64,000 nt of DNA, from assembly GCA_902167325.1 (NCBI GenBank), contig LR632930.1:1364001-1428000 (forward strand), written 5' to 3'. The notes under the pieces are model-generated. The model did no database searches and was not told the origin of the DNA. It saw only the letters and a list, made by a program, of their open reading frames with translations. The translations under genes and the position numbers were made by a program. The DNA is from Chitinophaga pinensis. GTDB taxonomy: Bacteria > Bacteroidota > Bacteroidia > Chitinophagales > Chitinophagaceae. This document shows positions 54,161 to 63,862 of the stretch, in pieces (within the stretch, counting starts at the first letter, position 1; the number at the start of each line of letters is the position of its first letter).

Positions 54161-54860
54161 TGCCGCGGCGGAACATGGTGCAGCATTCCCTGATGTAACT
54201 GATAAAATCATAATCACTGGCATTGAGCACAAATTCATATGTAGGGCGGTACCTGTTCATGAACATGATCAGGCTGTCGGCCGACAGCCCTGTTTGCCGG
54301 ACCACCAGCTCCGCATTGTAGCGTTCATTTACGAATTGTGCCCGCTCATGATCTATGAGCCTTCGGCGGAATGTGCTTTTGGAACGATTGGAGGAGAAGG
54401 ATAGCGCTTTGTACAATTTATGGATATTCACGCCTATACCCACCGGAGAGATCATGACCACTTCTCTGAAACGTGGCCGCCTGAAGTCGAACCCTGCCCT
54501 GAAATTCTCCCTGTCTGCCAACGAATCCAGTTGCCGCTTCCGCTGTTTTACTTCCACACCCGCCAGCTGTTCCACTTTCGGCTGGAGGTAAATACGCAGT
54601 GGCAGCATTGCCACAGTGGATGTCCAGGGGAGGTGCCCCATGGCCTGAATGATCAGGGTATCGCCCTGTTCTGCGGAAATTGTGAAGCGGCCTAGCGCAT
54701 CGGTGAGGGTAGCAAGCTTGTTGCGGATGTTGGCAACGGAGGCGCCGGATAATGGTAAAGAATCGAGACCGTATACGGTGCCCTGGGCCTGCTGTGCCCG
54801 GGAGACGGCTGGTAACAGCAGCCATGTGCAAACAGTGAACAGGAACAGGGTACGCATCAT
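54135..54860 (-). CDS. CarboxypepD_reg-like (peptidase-associated fold) secreted protein
   Basis: 241 residues with a signal peptide ending near SRAQQ (about residue 22). A CarboxypepD_reg-like beta domain follows (GTVYGLDSLPLSGASVANI, TLTDALGRFTISAEQGDTLIIQ), the same module as the N-terminus of SusC proteins, then LPLRIYLQPKVEQLAGVEVK. The C-terminal half is helical and not recognised. Its 3' end runs 26 bp into idi on the opposite strand. Confidence 0.78.
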   Translation of the reverse strand: MMRTLFLFTVCTWLLLPAVSRAQQAQGTVYGLDSLPLSGASVANIRNKLATLTDALGRFTISAEQGDTLIIQAMGHLPWTSTVAMLPLRIYLQPKVEQLAGVEVKQRKRQLDSLADRENFRAGFDFRRPRFREVVMISPVGIGVNIHKLYKALSFSSNRSKSTFRRRLIDHERAQFVNERYNAELVVRQTGLSADSLIMFMNRYRPTYEFVLNASDYDFISYIRECCTMFRRGISLPASPQ

Positions 54861-54910
54861 ACCCTGAAGATATCTCAGCCGTTTCTAACGAAAAGTTAAA
54901 AGATAGAAGC

Positions 54911-55423
54911 CTATTTTTCCCGGTCTGCCTTGAGCGACCGGATCATTTCTCCATATCCCATATGCCGCTCCAATGCGTTGAGCGATGCAGCTATACGGCG
55001 TGCCTTTGTTTCTTCGGTTTTAGCATCGTCGATCCACTTGGAGAAATAGCGCCTGTGACTGGGTGCCAGCGATTCGAAGAATTCCTGGGCACCGGGCAGG
55101 TCGGCCAGGCACTCCATGAAGTCCCCGTTCATTTCGAAGGGTTTAAGGTCCTCTTCCAGTTCCAGCAGTACGGAAGCTCCCTGCTTCTTCCCGATTCCTT
55201 TCCGCATAACGGCATTTACGGGCAGTATGAATGCCCCTTCACCTGCAGGGAGTAAAGATGTTTGTGTAATAGGATGCTGATCAATGAGACCTTTAACGCG
55301 GAACGACTGCTTCATGCCGGGTTTGATCTTTTCTGCGACAGCAGCAGGTATTTCCAGGTAGGTCCAACCGGTTTTATCGCCTGCATCGGCAAATTTCTTC
55401 AGGATGGCGGTGAATCGGGTCAT
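54911..55423 (-). CDS. DUF1905 plus YdeI/OmdA-like protein
   Basis: 170 residues. The first half is the DUF1905 beta-barrel (FADAGDKTGWTYLEIPAAVAE, LLPAGEGAFILPVNAVMRK); the C-terminal helical YdeI/OmpD-associated part has FESLAPSHRRYFSKWIDDAK followed by TKARRI. This fusion is common in Bacteroidota and Actinobacteria. Function is not established. Confidence 0.85.
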   Translation of the reverse strand: MTRFTAILKKFADAGDKTGWTYLEIPAAVAEKIKPGMKQSFRVKGLIDQHPITQTSLLPAGEGAFILPVNAVMRKGIGKKQGASVLLELEEDLKPFEMNGDFMECLADLPGAQEFFESLAPSHRRYFSKWIDDAKTEETKARRIAASLNALERHMGYGEMIRSLKADREK

Positions 55424-55446
55424 GTGCCAAATTTCGTCAATTCTAT

Positions 55447-55971
55447 TCAGTATCCATAACGCTGCCGGCGGTAATTACCGGCAGTATCGCGTTGGTATTG
55501 ATGACGGATCTGGCCGCCTTTTACTTTCCGGTCGAACCTGCGGTATTCCACAATACTGGAATCTTTTTTTGTGAAGGTGATTTGGCCGGTGAGATCGATA
55601 CTAATAGTATGCTCGTTGTTGATCTTCGGTGCATACACGGGGTAATGCGCGAAATCAATTACCATGGAGTCGAGGTATTGATATGAGATGTACAGGTAGT
55701 GGAAGCCGGCATCCCTCATGCTTTGCATACCCGTGCGGGTATAGTCACTATGATATTCGAAGGAAGCGAGATCGAAGGGGAAATGTCCTTTCTCTTTGGT
55801 GTAACGCTTTATAGCGCTGGAGAAGGCATAGGTGGGAAATATCTTCTTCTTTTTCTTCTTCTTTCCGATGGGAAGGCCTTCGAGTGGTTTGGAGGTGTCG
55901 AAGGTATGGGGACCACTGCTGCAGGCAGTCAGAAAGCAGATCATTGTCAGGTATAGTATGGCTTTGATCAT
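55447..55971 (-). CDS. Predicted lipoprotein of unknown function
   Basis: 174 residues. A lipobox LTAC (Cys17) follows a short hydrophobic signal, so it is probably an outer- or inner-membrane lipoprotein. A run of seven Lys (about 38-44) follows the linker. The rest is beta-rich with no recognised domain (FPFDLASFEYHSDYTRTG, HTISIDLTGQITFTKKDSS). Gap of 23 bp to the YdeI-like gene. Confidence 0.7.
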   Translation of the reverse strand: MIKAILYLTMICFLTACSSGPHTFDTSKPLEGLPIGKKKKKKKIFPTYAFSSAIKRYTKEKGHFPFDLASFEYHSDYTRTGMQSMRDAGFHYLYISYQYLDSMVIDFAHYPVYAPKINNEHTISIDLTGQITFTKKDSSIVEYRRFDRKVKGGQIRHQYQRDTAGNYRRQRYGY

Positions 55972-56029
55972 ATTGAGGGATTAATAATGCAATATTAACC
56001 GATCAACTGTTAATCAAAATCCAAAATAT

Positions 56030-57790
56030 TTATTGCAATTGTGCAAGATGACAGGGGTCGTGTCCGAAGTGTCGGATGAAGGCGCTGCGAAGTTCTGATG
56101 GGGTTTCGAAGCCGCAGCGGATGGCGGTTATAAGCATTGATTTTCCATTACGATGCAGCAGGTGAAATGCGTGATACATCATCAGCATCTGATGGTAATC
56201 TTTGGGAGAGATACCGAATTCCTGTAAGAAACCATGCTGGAATTTGTACCGGCTGATATGAAATTGCTCGGTTAGTTCAATGAGATCGGAAAGGAGGCCC
56301 ACATCATGGCGTGACTTGATAAATATTTCACGGAGGACTGATTTATCGCGGCGGGTAAGGCGTATATGCCTTTTGCTGCCTGCTATCCTGCTTTGCGTGG
56401 CTGCGGTAAGCATCAGATCGAGGCACACGCGGCGGAGGAAGCACTGTGCGGTATCACCGATGTAGCCACAGTGGATGATCTGGGTCAGTAGCAGATTTAC
56501 GAGATCATTGGCGCGGAGTTCTACAGCGCGCTGGTTACCATGGAGCCAGCCCGCAGCTTTACCTGCAAGGGGTGTGAGCTGGGGCCAGGTGGCGGAAAGC
56601 CGGATAAGGTCTTCCGGCCGCAGCTCTGCCCGGAAGGAACAGTGGTAAACGTCCGCAGGCAGCTCGATAATAGTTTCTGCTCCCTGTATATCATGCACGG
56701 TGCCACAGCAAAAAGAGGCGTTTTTCTCCACTGCTTCGGCAGGCTTCACGGATTGCCGGACCTGTATAGAGCAACATGGCTCAGGGAGACTGGCGGGGAG
56801 CAGCATCATCGCTTCGTGGGTAATGATATCGTGGATACGGATGGTAAATGGTGGAGCGTGGATGATCTGGCTGATACGGTCGTGCACCTGGTCCCGAAAG
56901 AAGTGCTTTGATGCACAGGGTATCTGCAGCGGCCAGTAATCTTGTGGAATCTGGCGTAAGTCCAGTGCGGCGTCCGTAGAAAGGGTGGGCAGCCTCTTGG
57001 CTCCGGAAGGTGGTGTATAGGGAGGCGGCGCTGCATGGCGGTGCGGACTCGTTTCCAGCAGGAAGTAGCGATAAATATTCCGCATGTTGAGCCGGAAGTG
57101 GGGTGCGCCGTAATGGCGGGCTTCCAGCAGGTACATCATGCTATAGCGTTCGTGGCGGAAGAAGAGGTCTTTTAGCCGCAGGAATTCTGTTACTGAGTGC
57201 CTTGGTGCAGGATCTGTGTCACGTACAGATTCATACATCCGGATAAATGAGGGGTCTTCGTTCAACGTTACGTAACCCGGTGGGAAAGCGGGTGGCAGTG
57301 GATGAAAAAGAAGATCGTGCAGCAGGAGGGATACAAGATGTCGGACCGGCTTGCGCTTGCGCCGGGTTTGCCGCTGACCGGCCGGGCGTATCCAGCTCCA
57401 GAATTTCATGCATTGCAGGGTATGGAGATAAGCTGCATGGTAGTGAGCGCGATATTGTACTACCATATCTTCGAGCCATTGTTGCTCTTGTGGGGGCAAT
57501 GCATTGGGCGGGATGTATGCCTGCAGGCTTTTCATACCAAGGCCCAGCGAGGTGAGAAGGTCGCTGCCGTTGGCCGTAATGCGTAGCAGCCCGGCGGTTT
57601 CCTTCAACAGTAAGTTCCTTTCCAGATGCGCCAACCCGCTTAATGCAATTGCCGTGGGTTGATTGCTTCCTGCCAGCGCCTCTTCCCGGGTACACATACC
57701 GCTACGCTCCAGCCATAAGAGCATATGGAGGTTCTCCTTCGAAAGGATACCGGCATACCTTCCGGCCAGCGGGCTACCCGGGGTTCTCAT
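56030..57790 (-). CDS. Large protein with C-terminal AraC-type HTH
   Basis: 586 residues, unusual for an AraC regulator. The last 110 residues are an AraC-type DNA-binding domain: HDVGLLSDLIELTEQFHISR, KFQHGFLQEFGISPKDYHQM and TAIRCGFETPSELRSAFIRHFG. The first 70 residues look like a small helical or winged-helix unit (LHMLLWLERSGMCTREEALAG). The middle has many His and Cys and no family I recognise, possibly a ligand-binding part. No signal peptide or membrane segment, so it is cytoplasmic. A one-gene regulator; target unknown. Confidence 0.7.
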   Translation of the reverse strand: MRTPGSPLAGRYAGILSKENLHMLLWLERSGMCTREEALAGSNQPTAIALSGLAHLERNLLLKETAGLLRITANGSDLLTSLGLGMKSLQAYIPPNALPPQEQQWLEDMVVQYRAHYHAAYLHTLQCMKFWSWIRPAGQRQTRRKRKPVRHLVSLLLHDLLFHPLPPAFPPGYVTLNEDPSFIRMYESVRDTDPAPRHSVTEFLRLKDLFFRHERYSMMYLLEARHYGAPHFRLNMRNIYRYFLLETSPHRHAAPPPYTPPSGAKRLPTLSTDAALDLRQIPQDYWPLQIPCASKHFFRDQVHDRISQIIHAPPFTIRIHDIITHEAMMLLPASLPEPCCSIQVRQSVKPAEAVEKNASFCCGTVHDIQGAETIIELPADVYHCSFRAELRPEDLIRLSATWPQLTPLAGKAAGWLHGNQRAVELRANDLVNLLLTQIIHCGYIGDTAQCFLRRVCLDLMLTAATQSRIAGSKRHIRLTRRDKSVLREIFIKSRHDVGLLSDLIELTEQFHISRYKFQHGFLQEFGISPKDYHQMLMMYHAFHLLHRNGKSMLITAIRCGFETPSELRSAFIRHFGHDPCHLAQLQ

Positions 57791-57950
57791 GACGACGGGT
57801 TTGCGATTGAGGGGAATCTGGTCGCATAAATATCAGAGGGGTGTGGCAGGTGAATAATTTCGGTTGATTATAATTATAGATGCACCCCGCACCTCTTGGG
57901 GGGAATAGGAGGCCCCCCTTTTTACGGACAAGATATACACATATGTTTGA

Positions 57951-59531
57951 CTACTCCACTTCCGAAACGGTTGATTTAAGCCGCAGCTTTTCCTCTTCCA
58001 GATCGATCAGTCCCAGGTACTTGCGGATAACCCCTTCGTCGGTACTATACGATGCTTCACTGAGATCCTGCAGATGCTTCCGTTGCAGCTCCAGCAGTTC
58101 CAGCGCTGCTTTTCGGTAAAGCACATGGTCGCCGTCGGTCACATTGCCATCTGCCGCTTCTTCTGCAGCATACCGGGCCCGCAGCTGTTGCAGCGGAACA
58201 TTATCAGCAAGGCCGGACGGATACGTTTCGTCGAGGTACCGTATGCTGAGCGAAGCCAGGGTTTTACGCACCTGGTGATCCTGCTCTTCCACAGGCTCCG
58301 GATGGTCGGCGTCTTCCATATCCAGTTTTTTAACCAGCCACGGGAGCGTGAGCCCCTGCACCACCAGTGTCAGTAATATAACGGTGAAGGTGATGAACAG
58401 AATGAGGTTGCGTTGTGGAAAATGGAGGGGGATAGACAGTGCTGCCGCCAGCGATACCACGCCACGCATACCTGCCCATCCGAAAATGAGCGGGCCTTTC
58501 CATCCCGGACTGGGATCGGCTGTGGTTATAAAACGGCTGATAAATACGGTAAAGACGGATGCGAAATAGGTACAGGCCAGGCGGGTGAGGATGAGGACTA
58601 CCGTGATAAGCACCCCATATCCAATGGCACTGGGGAGGGAGACGGTACCCAGCTCGCGGACGATCACCGGCATCTCCAGCCCGATCAATAGAAAGACGAG
58701 TCCGTTCAATACAAAAGCCAGTGTGCTCCATACGGTAGAACCCCGCAGCCTGCTGGTGGCATTGAGGAACAGGTGGCTGCGGTAGGAAAGGAATAAGCCG
58801 CCACTGACAACCGCCAGTACTCCTGAATATTCGAACATCTCGGCCGTGATATACATTACATACGGCGCCGTCAGCGTAAGTACGATGTCCATATTAGCTG
58901 AAGTAGGCAGTTTACGGTGAAGGAAGTAATAAGCTATGGCCACCGCAATACCGATGGCGATCCCCATTACGATGACTACCACAAAATTGAGCGCTGCTTC
59001 CCGGAAAACGAACCTCCCGGTTTCCACGGCAATCAGTGCAAACCGGAAAACAATAAGACTGGATGCATCGTTGAGCAGGCTTTCCCCTTCTATAATGGCA
59101 GAGAGGCGCTTGGGTACTTTTACATGTTTCAGTACCGAAGTGGCACTTACCGCATCCGGGGGCGATACAATGCCACCGAGGAGGAAGCCCAGCGCCAGAG
59201 AGAAGCCGGGTATAAACGTACTGCTGACGTATGCTACAATAAAGGAAGTCACAATCACCATAATGAAGGCAAAGGAGCCTATGATGCGGCGCCAGCGCCA
59301 GAGATCTTTCCAGGAAGTATACCAGGCAGCTTCATATAATAATGGCGGGAGGAAGATGAGGAATATGTATTCGGGATTGATGGCCACGGCAGGCATGCCG
59401 GGAACGGCGCATAGGGCAAGGCCGCCTATCAGCAGTACGATGGGGTAGGCCACGCGTATCTTGCGGGACAGCATTACCAGCAGTTGAATACAGATCAGGA
59501 GGATGATGAAAACGAAAAACTGATGCTCCAT
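57951..59531 (-). CDS. CPA1-family Na+/H+ antiporter
   Basis: 526 residues with about twelve membrane segments over the first 400 residues. Family motifs seen: FLPPLLYEAAWYTSW, GGIVSPPDAVSATSVLKHV, EGESLLNDASSLIVFRFAL with the conserved acidic pair, and WAGMRGVVSLAAALSIP. A soluble, highly charged C-terminal tail of about 120 residues follows. Exchanges Na+ or K+ for protons across the inner membrane. Confidence 0.92.
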   Translation of the reverse strand: MEHQFFVFIILLICIQLLVMLSRKIRVAYPIVLLIGGLALCAVPGMPAVAINPEYIFLIFLPPLLYEAAWYTSWKDLWRWRRIIGSFAFIMVIVTSFIVAYVSSTFIPGFSLALGFLLGGIVSPPDAVSATSVLKHVKVPKRLSAIIEGESLLNDASSLIVFRFALIAVETGRFVFREAALNFVVVIVMGIAIGIAVAIAYYFLHRKLPTSANMDIVLTLTAPYVMYITAEMFEYSGVLAVVSGGLFLSYRSHLFLNATSRLRGSTVWSTLAFVLNGLVFLLIGLEMPVIVRELGTVSLPSAIGYGVLITVVLILTRLACTYFASVFTVFISRFITTADPSPGWKGPLIFGWAGMRGVVSLAAALSIPLHFPQRNLILFITFTVILLTLVVQGLTLPWLVKKLDMEDADHPEPVEEQDHQVRKTLASLSIRYLDETYPSGLADNVPLQQLRARYAAEEAADGNVTDGDHVLYRKAALELLELQRKHLQDLSEASYSTDEGVIRKYLGLIDLEEEKLRLKSTVSEVE

Positions 59532-60058
59532 GTAATTGATTATAGATTTTGCGGCCTGAATTTTTAAGGACGGGCGATGTTGCGTCCTGATTCCATGAAT
59601 ATGCCCTCATCACGATAATGAACTCTTTTCGGATACCGGGTCCATTCGGCACAGCATGCGTGCGTTACTTCCAAGATAAAGAAATTATACTTTGCGCGCA
59701 TTCGCCGGTCGGCCACGCGGCATTCGAAATACACCTAACATTCTTCAATGACCGGGGCGGATACCGTTTGCGCTTATCCGGGAGTGGGTCCGTACTTCTT
59801 ATATCAGCTGCAGGGATGTTGGGGACGCAATCTCCGCTTTTTTCGATCATAATGTAAATGTGGTTGGCAGCGGTGATCATACAGCCGGCTGATCTCTGCA
59901 AGGAGCATTTCGGTTTTTCTGTAAGCACCTTTCAGGTTGAGCAGGGTTGATGTTTGTTAATAAAATATGCCGGCCACAAGTTGGTTTGTGATTCGTAGTG
60001 GAATCGCGTCAGCTCCGCATTATCTTTTACAATTCGGGGAGAAGAATTTGTTACAGTG

Positions 60059-60090
60059 TTTGGATTTATATAAAAGATCATGTACTTTTA
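60059..60090 (+). promoter_or_regulatory. Candidate susC promoter
   Basis: TTTG at 60059-60062, then 20 bp, then TACTTTTA at 60083-60090 (one mismatch to TAnnTTTG). This would give a 5' leader of about 470 nt. Confidence 0.35.
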
Positions 60091-60140
60091 ACATATACCA
60101 ATATCATTTGAACGATAAATATTCCACCGTTACTGGAAAC

Positions 60141-60156
60141 GCATGAAATTTCATGC
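60141..60156. repeat. Perfect 16-bp palindrome upstream of susC
   Basis: GCATGAAATTTCATGC is self-complementary over all 16 bases. It lies about 50 bp after the candidate promoter, a place suited to an operator or regulator site. Confidence 0.5.
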
Positions 60157-60471
60157 CTAACCCGCCGCCATTCTATTACCAGAAACGTATTGGGACGATT
60201 GTAAACTCATTCTGTCAGGTTAAATAAATTCCATTGCTAAATCGAAAGTTATGGGAACCGGCTATTACGTAAACCAAACTCGAAATCGACATCATTGAAC
60301 CACGTTCGTTCAATTCACCTTTAATGCCCATTCTAAAACCCAACGGCAGGTCCGTATCTGCAGACGTGTGCTTGTCCGTGTCCGGGATAACCGGTTGTGC
60401 TTTTGCGCATGCCCTATTATTCACCTTTTAAATCCCTTGTTATGACATATAAGTAGGATTCCAACATAAAC

Positions 60472-60495
60472 CGGCAATATGGGAGTATTGCCGGC
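60472..60495 (+). other. Hairpin in the susC leader
   Basis: CCGGCAATA (60472-60480) pairs with TATTGCCGG (60487-60495), 9 bp with a 6-nt loop, about 70 nt before the susC start. No T run follows, so it is a leader structure and not a terminator. Confidence 0.5.
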
Positions 60496-60566
60496 AGGCT
60501 AAGCTGGGAGAAGCTTTGCCGAGATACAGTTCAAAATACTTCGCTGAACTATAACGCATCAAAAAT

Positions 60567-63500
60567 ATGAAAAAAAAGAGGAATATTGCTTTTTTGACAA
60601 AAGCGATAAGTGGAATCTTTTTCCTTATCACCCCCCTTTCCGGTACCCTTTCCGTTCATGCCTCAACTGCCTCCGGCCTGTATTTTCAGCAGGCGCAAAC
60701 CGTCAAAGGCAAAATCATTAGTGAACAGGATAAACAGCCGGTTCCCGGTGTGGCCGTTCAGATTAAAGGCACGAGTAAAGGCACCGTTACCAACGAAAAC
60801 GGAGAGTTTTCCATCCAGGCCAATGTGGGCGATGTGCTCATGATTTCAAGCATTGGCTTCACTGCACAGGAAGTCACCGTTGAAGCAGGCAAATCCTATA
60901 ACATTACATTGGCCTTTTCCAATACTTCGCTCGACGAAGTGGTGGTTACAGGTTACTCCGCACAACGTGTAAAAGACCTTACCGGGGCTGTGGCCGTGGT
61001 AAACGTCAGTCAAATGAAGCAACAGCCAGTGGCCAGTCCTGTGGAAGCGCTTCAGGGTAAAGCTACCGGTGTGCAGATTATCAGTGATGGCGCCCCCGGT
61101 GCCACACCCCAGATCCGTATCCGCGGCTTCAGTACGATCAACAACAATGATCCCCTTTTCGTTATCGACGGCGTGCCTTATGAAGGCAAGCTCTCCTGGC
61201 TCGACCAGAACGATATCGAAAGCATGCAGGTACTGAAAGATGCATCTTCCGCATCCATCTACGGCGCCCGCGCCAACAACGGTGTGGTGATCATCACCAC
61301 ACGCCAGGGTGTGAAAGGTCCGCCAAAGATCAATCTCAGTACTTACTATGGTGTTCAGACTCCACGCCGTAACGCATTCCCTAAAATGATGAACCCGCAG
61401 CAGTACGCCGAGTACCTGTTCGAGGCTTTCCGGAACTCCGGACAAACGCCCGGCCAGGATGGAACTACCGGCGCCAACTACGGTAATGGTACTTCACCTA
61501 CCCTGCCGGAATACCTCCTTGCAGGTAAAGTGTACGGACAAAAAATCACCGCTGCCGATCTGGACCCTGCCAAGTATAACTACAGCCGTGATAATGCCAC
61601 TTTCTACCAGATCACCAAAGCCAATCAGGCAGGTACCGACTGGTTCAAGGAAATCACTGAGAATGCGCCTATCCGCAATGCCCAGCTGGGTGTAACCGGT
61701 GGGGGCGAAAACGCATCCTACGCCATTGGTGCAGGCTACCTCGGTCAGAAAGGTGTCGTAAAACATACCGGTTACGAGCGTTACAACGTTCGTGCAAATA
61801 CCCGGTTCTCTGCTTTCAACAACCACTTCCGGTTTGGGGAAAACATGCAATACAGCTACGAAGAATTTGTGGGTGTAGGTGTAAACCCCAACGTATCGGG
61901 TGAGTACCAGGGCGAAGGCAGTGCTTTCGGTTTTGCATACCGTATCCCTGTTATTATTCCGGTGTATGATGTGGGGGGCAACTTCGCCGGCAGCCGTGGC
62001 GATAAGCTCGGTAATGCGCAGAACCCGCTCGCACTCCTCTACCGCGCAAAAGACAATATCAATAAACGTAACTTCTTCTTCGGTAACGTATTTGGAGAAG
62101 TGGATATCGTGAAAGGGCTTATGGCACGTACCTCGCTGGGTGTGCGCTATGAAAACTACAGCGGTGTTTCCATGACATATCCTAACCTGGAGTTCTCTGA
62201 AGGCAGTGCCGCCAACGGCATGTCTGAGTTCCAGGGATTCAATACGGACTGGACCTGGACCAATACCCTCACCTATAAATGGGAGGTGGCCAATGTACAT
62301 GCCCTTACCATATTGGCGGGTACAGAGGCTTACCAGTCGCGCAACCGCTTCCTTACTGCAGGGCGTAACGATTACTTCCTGCTGGGAAGCCCTGATTATT
62401 ACTACCTCAGCGCCGGTGCTTCCAACATCAATAATAACTCCAGTGGTGGTGTGGGTTCGTTGTTCTCGATCTTCGGCCGTGCCGATTATTCGCTCCGCGA
62501 CCGTTACCTCGTGAGCCTTACCGTACGCCGCGACGGTTCTTCCAACTTCAGTAAGAACCACCGCTATGGTACTTTCCCCGCGGGAAGCGTGGCCTGGCGC
62601 CTGTCTGAAGAAGATTTCCTGAAAGGCAGCAGCTGGATCACAGACCTGAAGCTACGTGCGGGCTACGGCATTACCGGTAATCAGCGCATCCCCGGCTTCC
62701 AGTATCTGGACCGCTATGAGAGCACCATCGCCAACGCTTTCTATCCGTTCGACGGGAAGAAGGTGGCAATGGGTGTCTGGCAGAAAGCGTATAAGAACGA
62801 GAACGTGAAATGGGAGGAGCTGAAATCCCTCAACATCGGTCTCGACTTTACACTGCTGGGCGGAGAGATCGATGGTGCGATCGACTGGTACGACCGTAAA
62901 ACCACCGATATGCTGTATCCTGTTCCACTCCCTTCGGTTTCCATCGGGCAGGGCGCAGCACCTTTCGTGAACGTAGGTGATATGACCAACCAGGGTATTG
63001 AACTGGCATTGGGATACCACTATGGTCAGCGCGAGAATAAGCCCTTTAAGCTTGACCTGAACGTGAACGTATCCCGTAACGTGAACCAGCTGGTGAAACT
63101 GGCGCCTTCCGTAAAGGATCAGCCATACGGCTCTTTCCGTAGCCTGCAAACTACCATCGCCCGGCCGGGTGAAGTGTTCGGTGCATTCTATGGTTATAAG
63201 GCCGACGGTATTTACTCCAGCGCGGAAGACCTCGCCAAGAGTCCCAAATATGGCGGAGCACGCGTTGGTGGGTTGAAATATGTGGATGTTTCCGGCGACG
63301 GGCAGATAACGCCTGACGACCGTACCATCATCGGTAATCCGCATCCCGACTTCTTATACAGCTTCGGCATCAATGCCAAATACAAGAACTGGGATATGAG
63401 CATGTTCTTCAACGGTTCTCAGGGGAACGACCTGTACGAGGCTACCCGTTACTTTACTGACTTCAGTACGTTCGACGGTACTGCCAGCGTGCGTATGCTG

Positions 63501-63845
63501 GACCGGTGGTCGCCCTCGAACCCTAATTCCAAGACCCACACGCCCAACAGGAGGGCTTCCGATTTCGAACTGGCTTCTTCCAGCTATTATGTGCAGGATG
63601 GCAGCTTTTTCAGGATGAAGAACCTTCAGGTGGGTTACAACTTCAAAGTGGAGAATTGGTTTAAAGGGCACATGCGTACGCTGAGAGCGTATGTGAGCGC
63701 TACTAATCTGTTCACCATTACGAACTACACCGGCCTCGATCCGGAGGTGAGCCAGACGAACTCTACCTTCTCGGCTTTGGGTGTGGACTTCGGTATCTAC
63801 CCGGTGTCAAGGCAGTTTATTTTCGGTATCAGTGCAGGTTTCTAA
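60567..63845 (+). CDS. SusC/RagA-type TonB-dependent outer-membrane transporter
   Basis: 1,092 residues. Signal peptide up to about HAS (residue 32), a CarboxypepD_reg-like domain (VKGKIISEQDKQPVPGVAVQ), a plug with LDEVVVTGYSAQRVKDLTGA, RIRGFSTINNNDPLFVIDGV and SIYGARANNGVVIITTRQG, then a 22-strand-type barrel ending in Phe (FIFGISAGF). It imports oligosaccharides or peptides with the following SusD. There is no N-terminal FecR-interaction extension, so control by a trans-envelope sigma/anti-sigma pair is not indicated. The substrate is not predictable because neighbouring enzymes are outside the window. Confidence 0.95.
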   Translation: MKKKRNIAFLTKAISGIFFLITPLSGTLSVHASTASGLYFQQAQTVKGKIISEQDKQPVPGVAVQIKGTSKGTVTNENGEFSIQANVGDVLMISSIGFTAQEVTVEAGKSYNITLAFSNTSLDEVVVTGYSAQRVKDLTGAVAVVNVSQMKQQPVASPVEALQGKATGVQIISDGAPGATPQIRIRGFSTINNNDPLFVIDGVPYEGKLSWLDQNDIESMQVLKDASSASIYGARANNGVVIITTRQGVKGPPKINLSTYYGVQTPRRNAFPKMMNPQQYAEYLFEAFRNSGQTPGQDGTTGANYGNGTSPTLPEYLLAGKVYGQKITAADLDPAKYNYSRDNATFYQITKANQAGTDWFKEITENAPIRNAQLGVTGGGENASYAIGAGYLGQKGVVKHTGYERYNVRANTRFSAFNNHFRFGENMQYSYEEFVGVGVNPNVSGEYQGEGSAFGFAYRIPVIIPVYDVGGNFAGSRGDKLGNAQNPLALLYRAKDNINKRNFFFGNVFGEVDIVKGLMARTSLGVRYENYSGVSMTYPNLEFSEGSAANGMSEFQGFNTDWTWTNTLTYKWEVANVHALTILAGTEAYQSRNRFLTAGRNDYFLLGSPDYYYLSAGASNINNNSSGGVGSLFSIFGRADYSLRDRYLVSLTVRRDGSSNFSKNHRYGTFPAGSVAWRLSEEDFLKGSSWITDLKLRAGYGITGNQRIPGFQYLDRYESTIANAFYPFDGKKVAMGVWQKAYKNENVKWEELKSLNIGLDFTLLGGEIDGAIDWYDRKTTDMLYPVPLPSVSIGQGAAPFVNVGDMTNQGIELALGYHYGQRENKPFKLDLNVNVSRNVNQLVKLAPSVKDQPYGSFRSLQTTIARPGEVFGAFYGYKADGIYSSAEDLAKSPKYGGARVGGLKYVDVSGDGQITPDDRTIIGNPHPDFLYSFGINAKYKNWDMSMFFNGSQGNDLYEATRYFTDFSTFDGTASVRMLDRWSPSNPNSKTHTPNRRASDFELASSSYYVQDGSFFRMKNLQVGYNFKVENWFKGHMRTLRAYVSATNLFTITNYTGLDPEVSQTNSTFSALGVDFGIYPVSRQFIFGISAGF

Positions 63846-63862
63846 TCTAAAAGTAATTGAAC

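Larger units (their letters stand above)
59532..60566. other. 1-kb gene-free region upstream of susC
   Basis: 1,035 bp without a convincing gene. Short frames such as 59618-59857 (+) lack coding character. It carries a possible promoter at 60059, a 16-bp perfect palindrome at 60141 and a 9-bp hairpin at 60472, described separately, so it looks like a long regulatory leader for susC. Confidence 0.5.

Noticed and set aside
57898..57923. GGGGGG/CCCCCC hairpin followed by T run between the antiporter and AraC-type genes
   Set aside because: The T run is on the + strand, where no gene precedes it, and on the minus strand there is no T tail; not listed as a terminator.
61494..62561. 355-residue minus-strand frame opposite susC
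   Set aside because: SusC motifs run continuously through the + strand here; no support for the antisense product.
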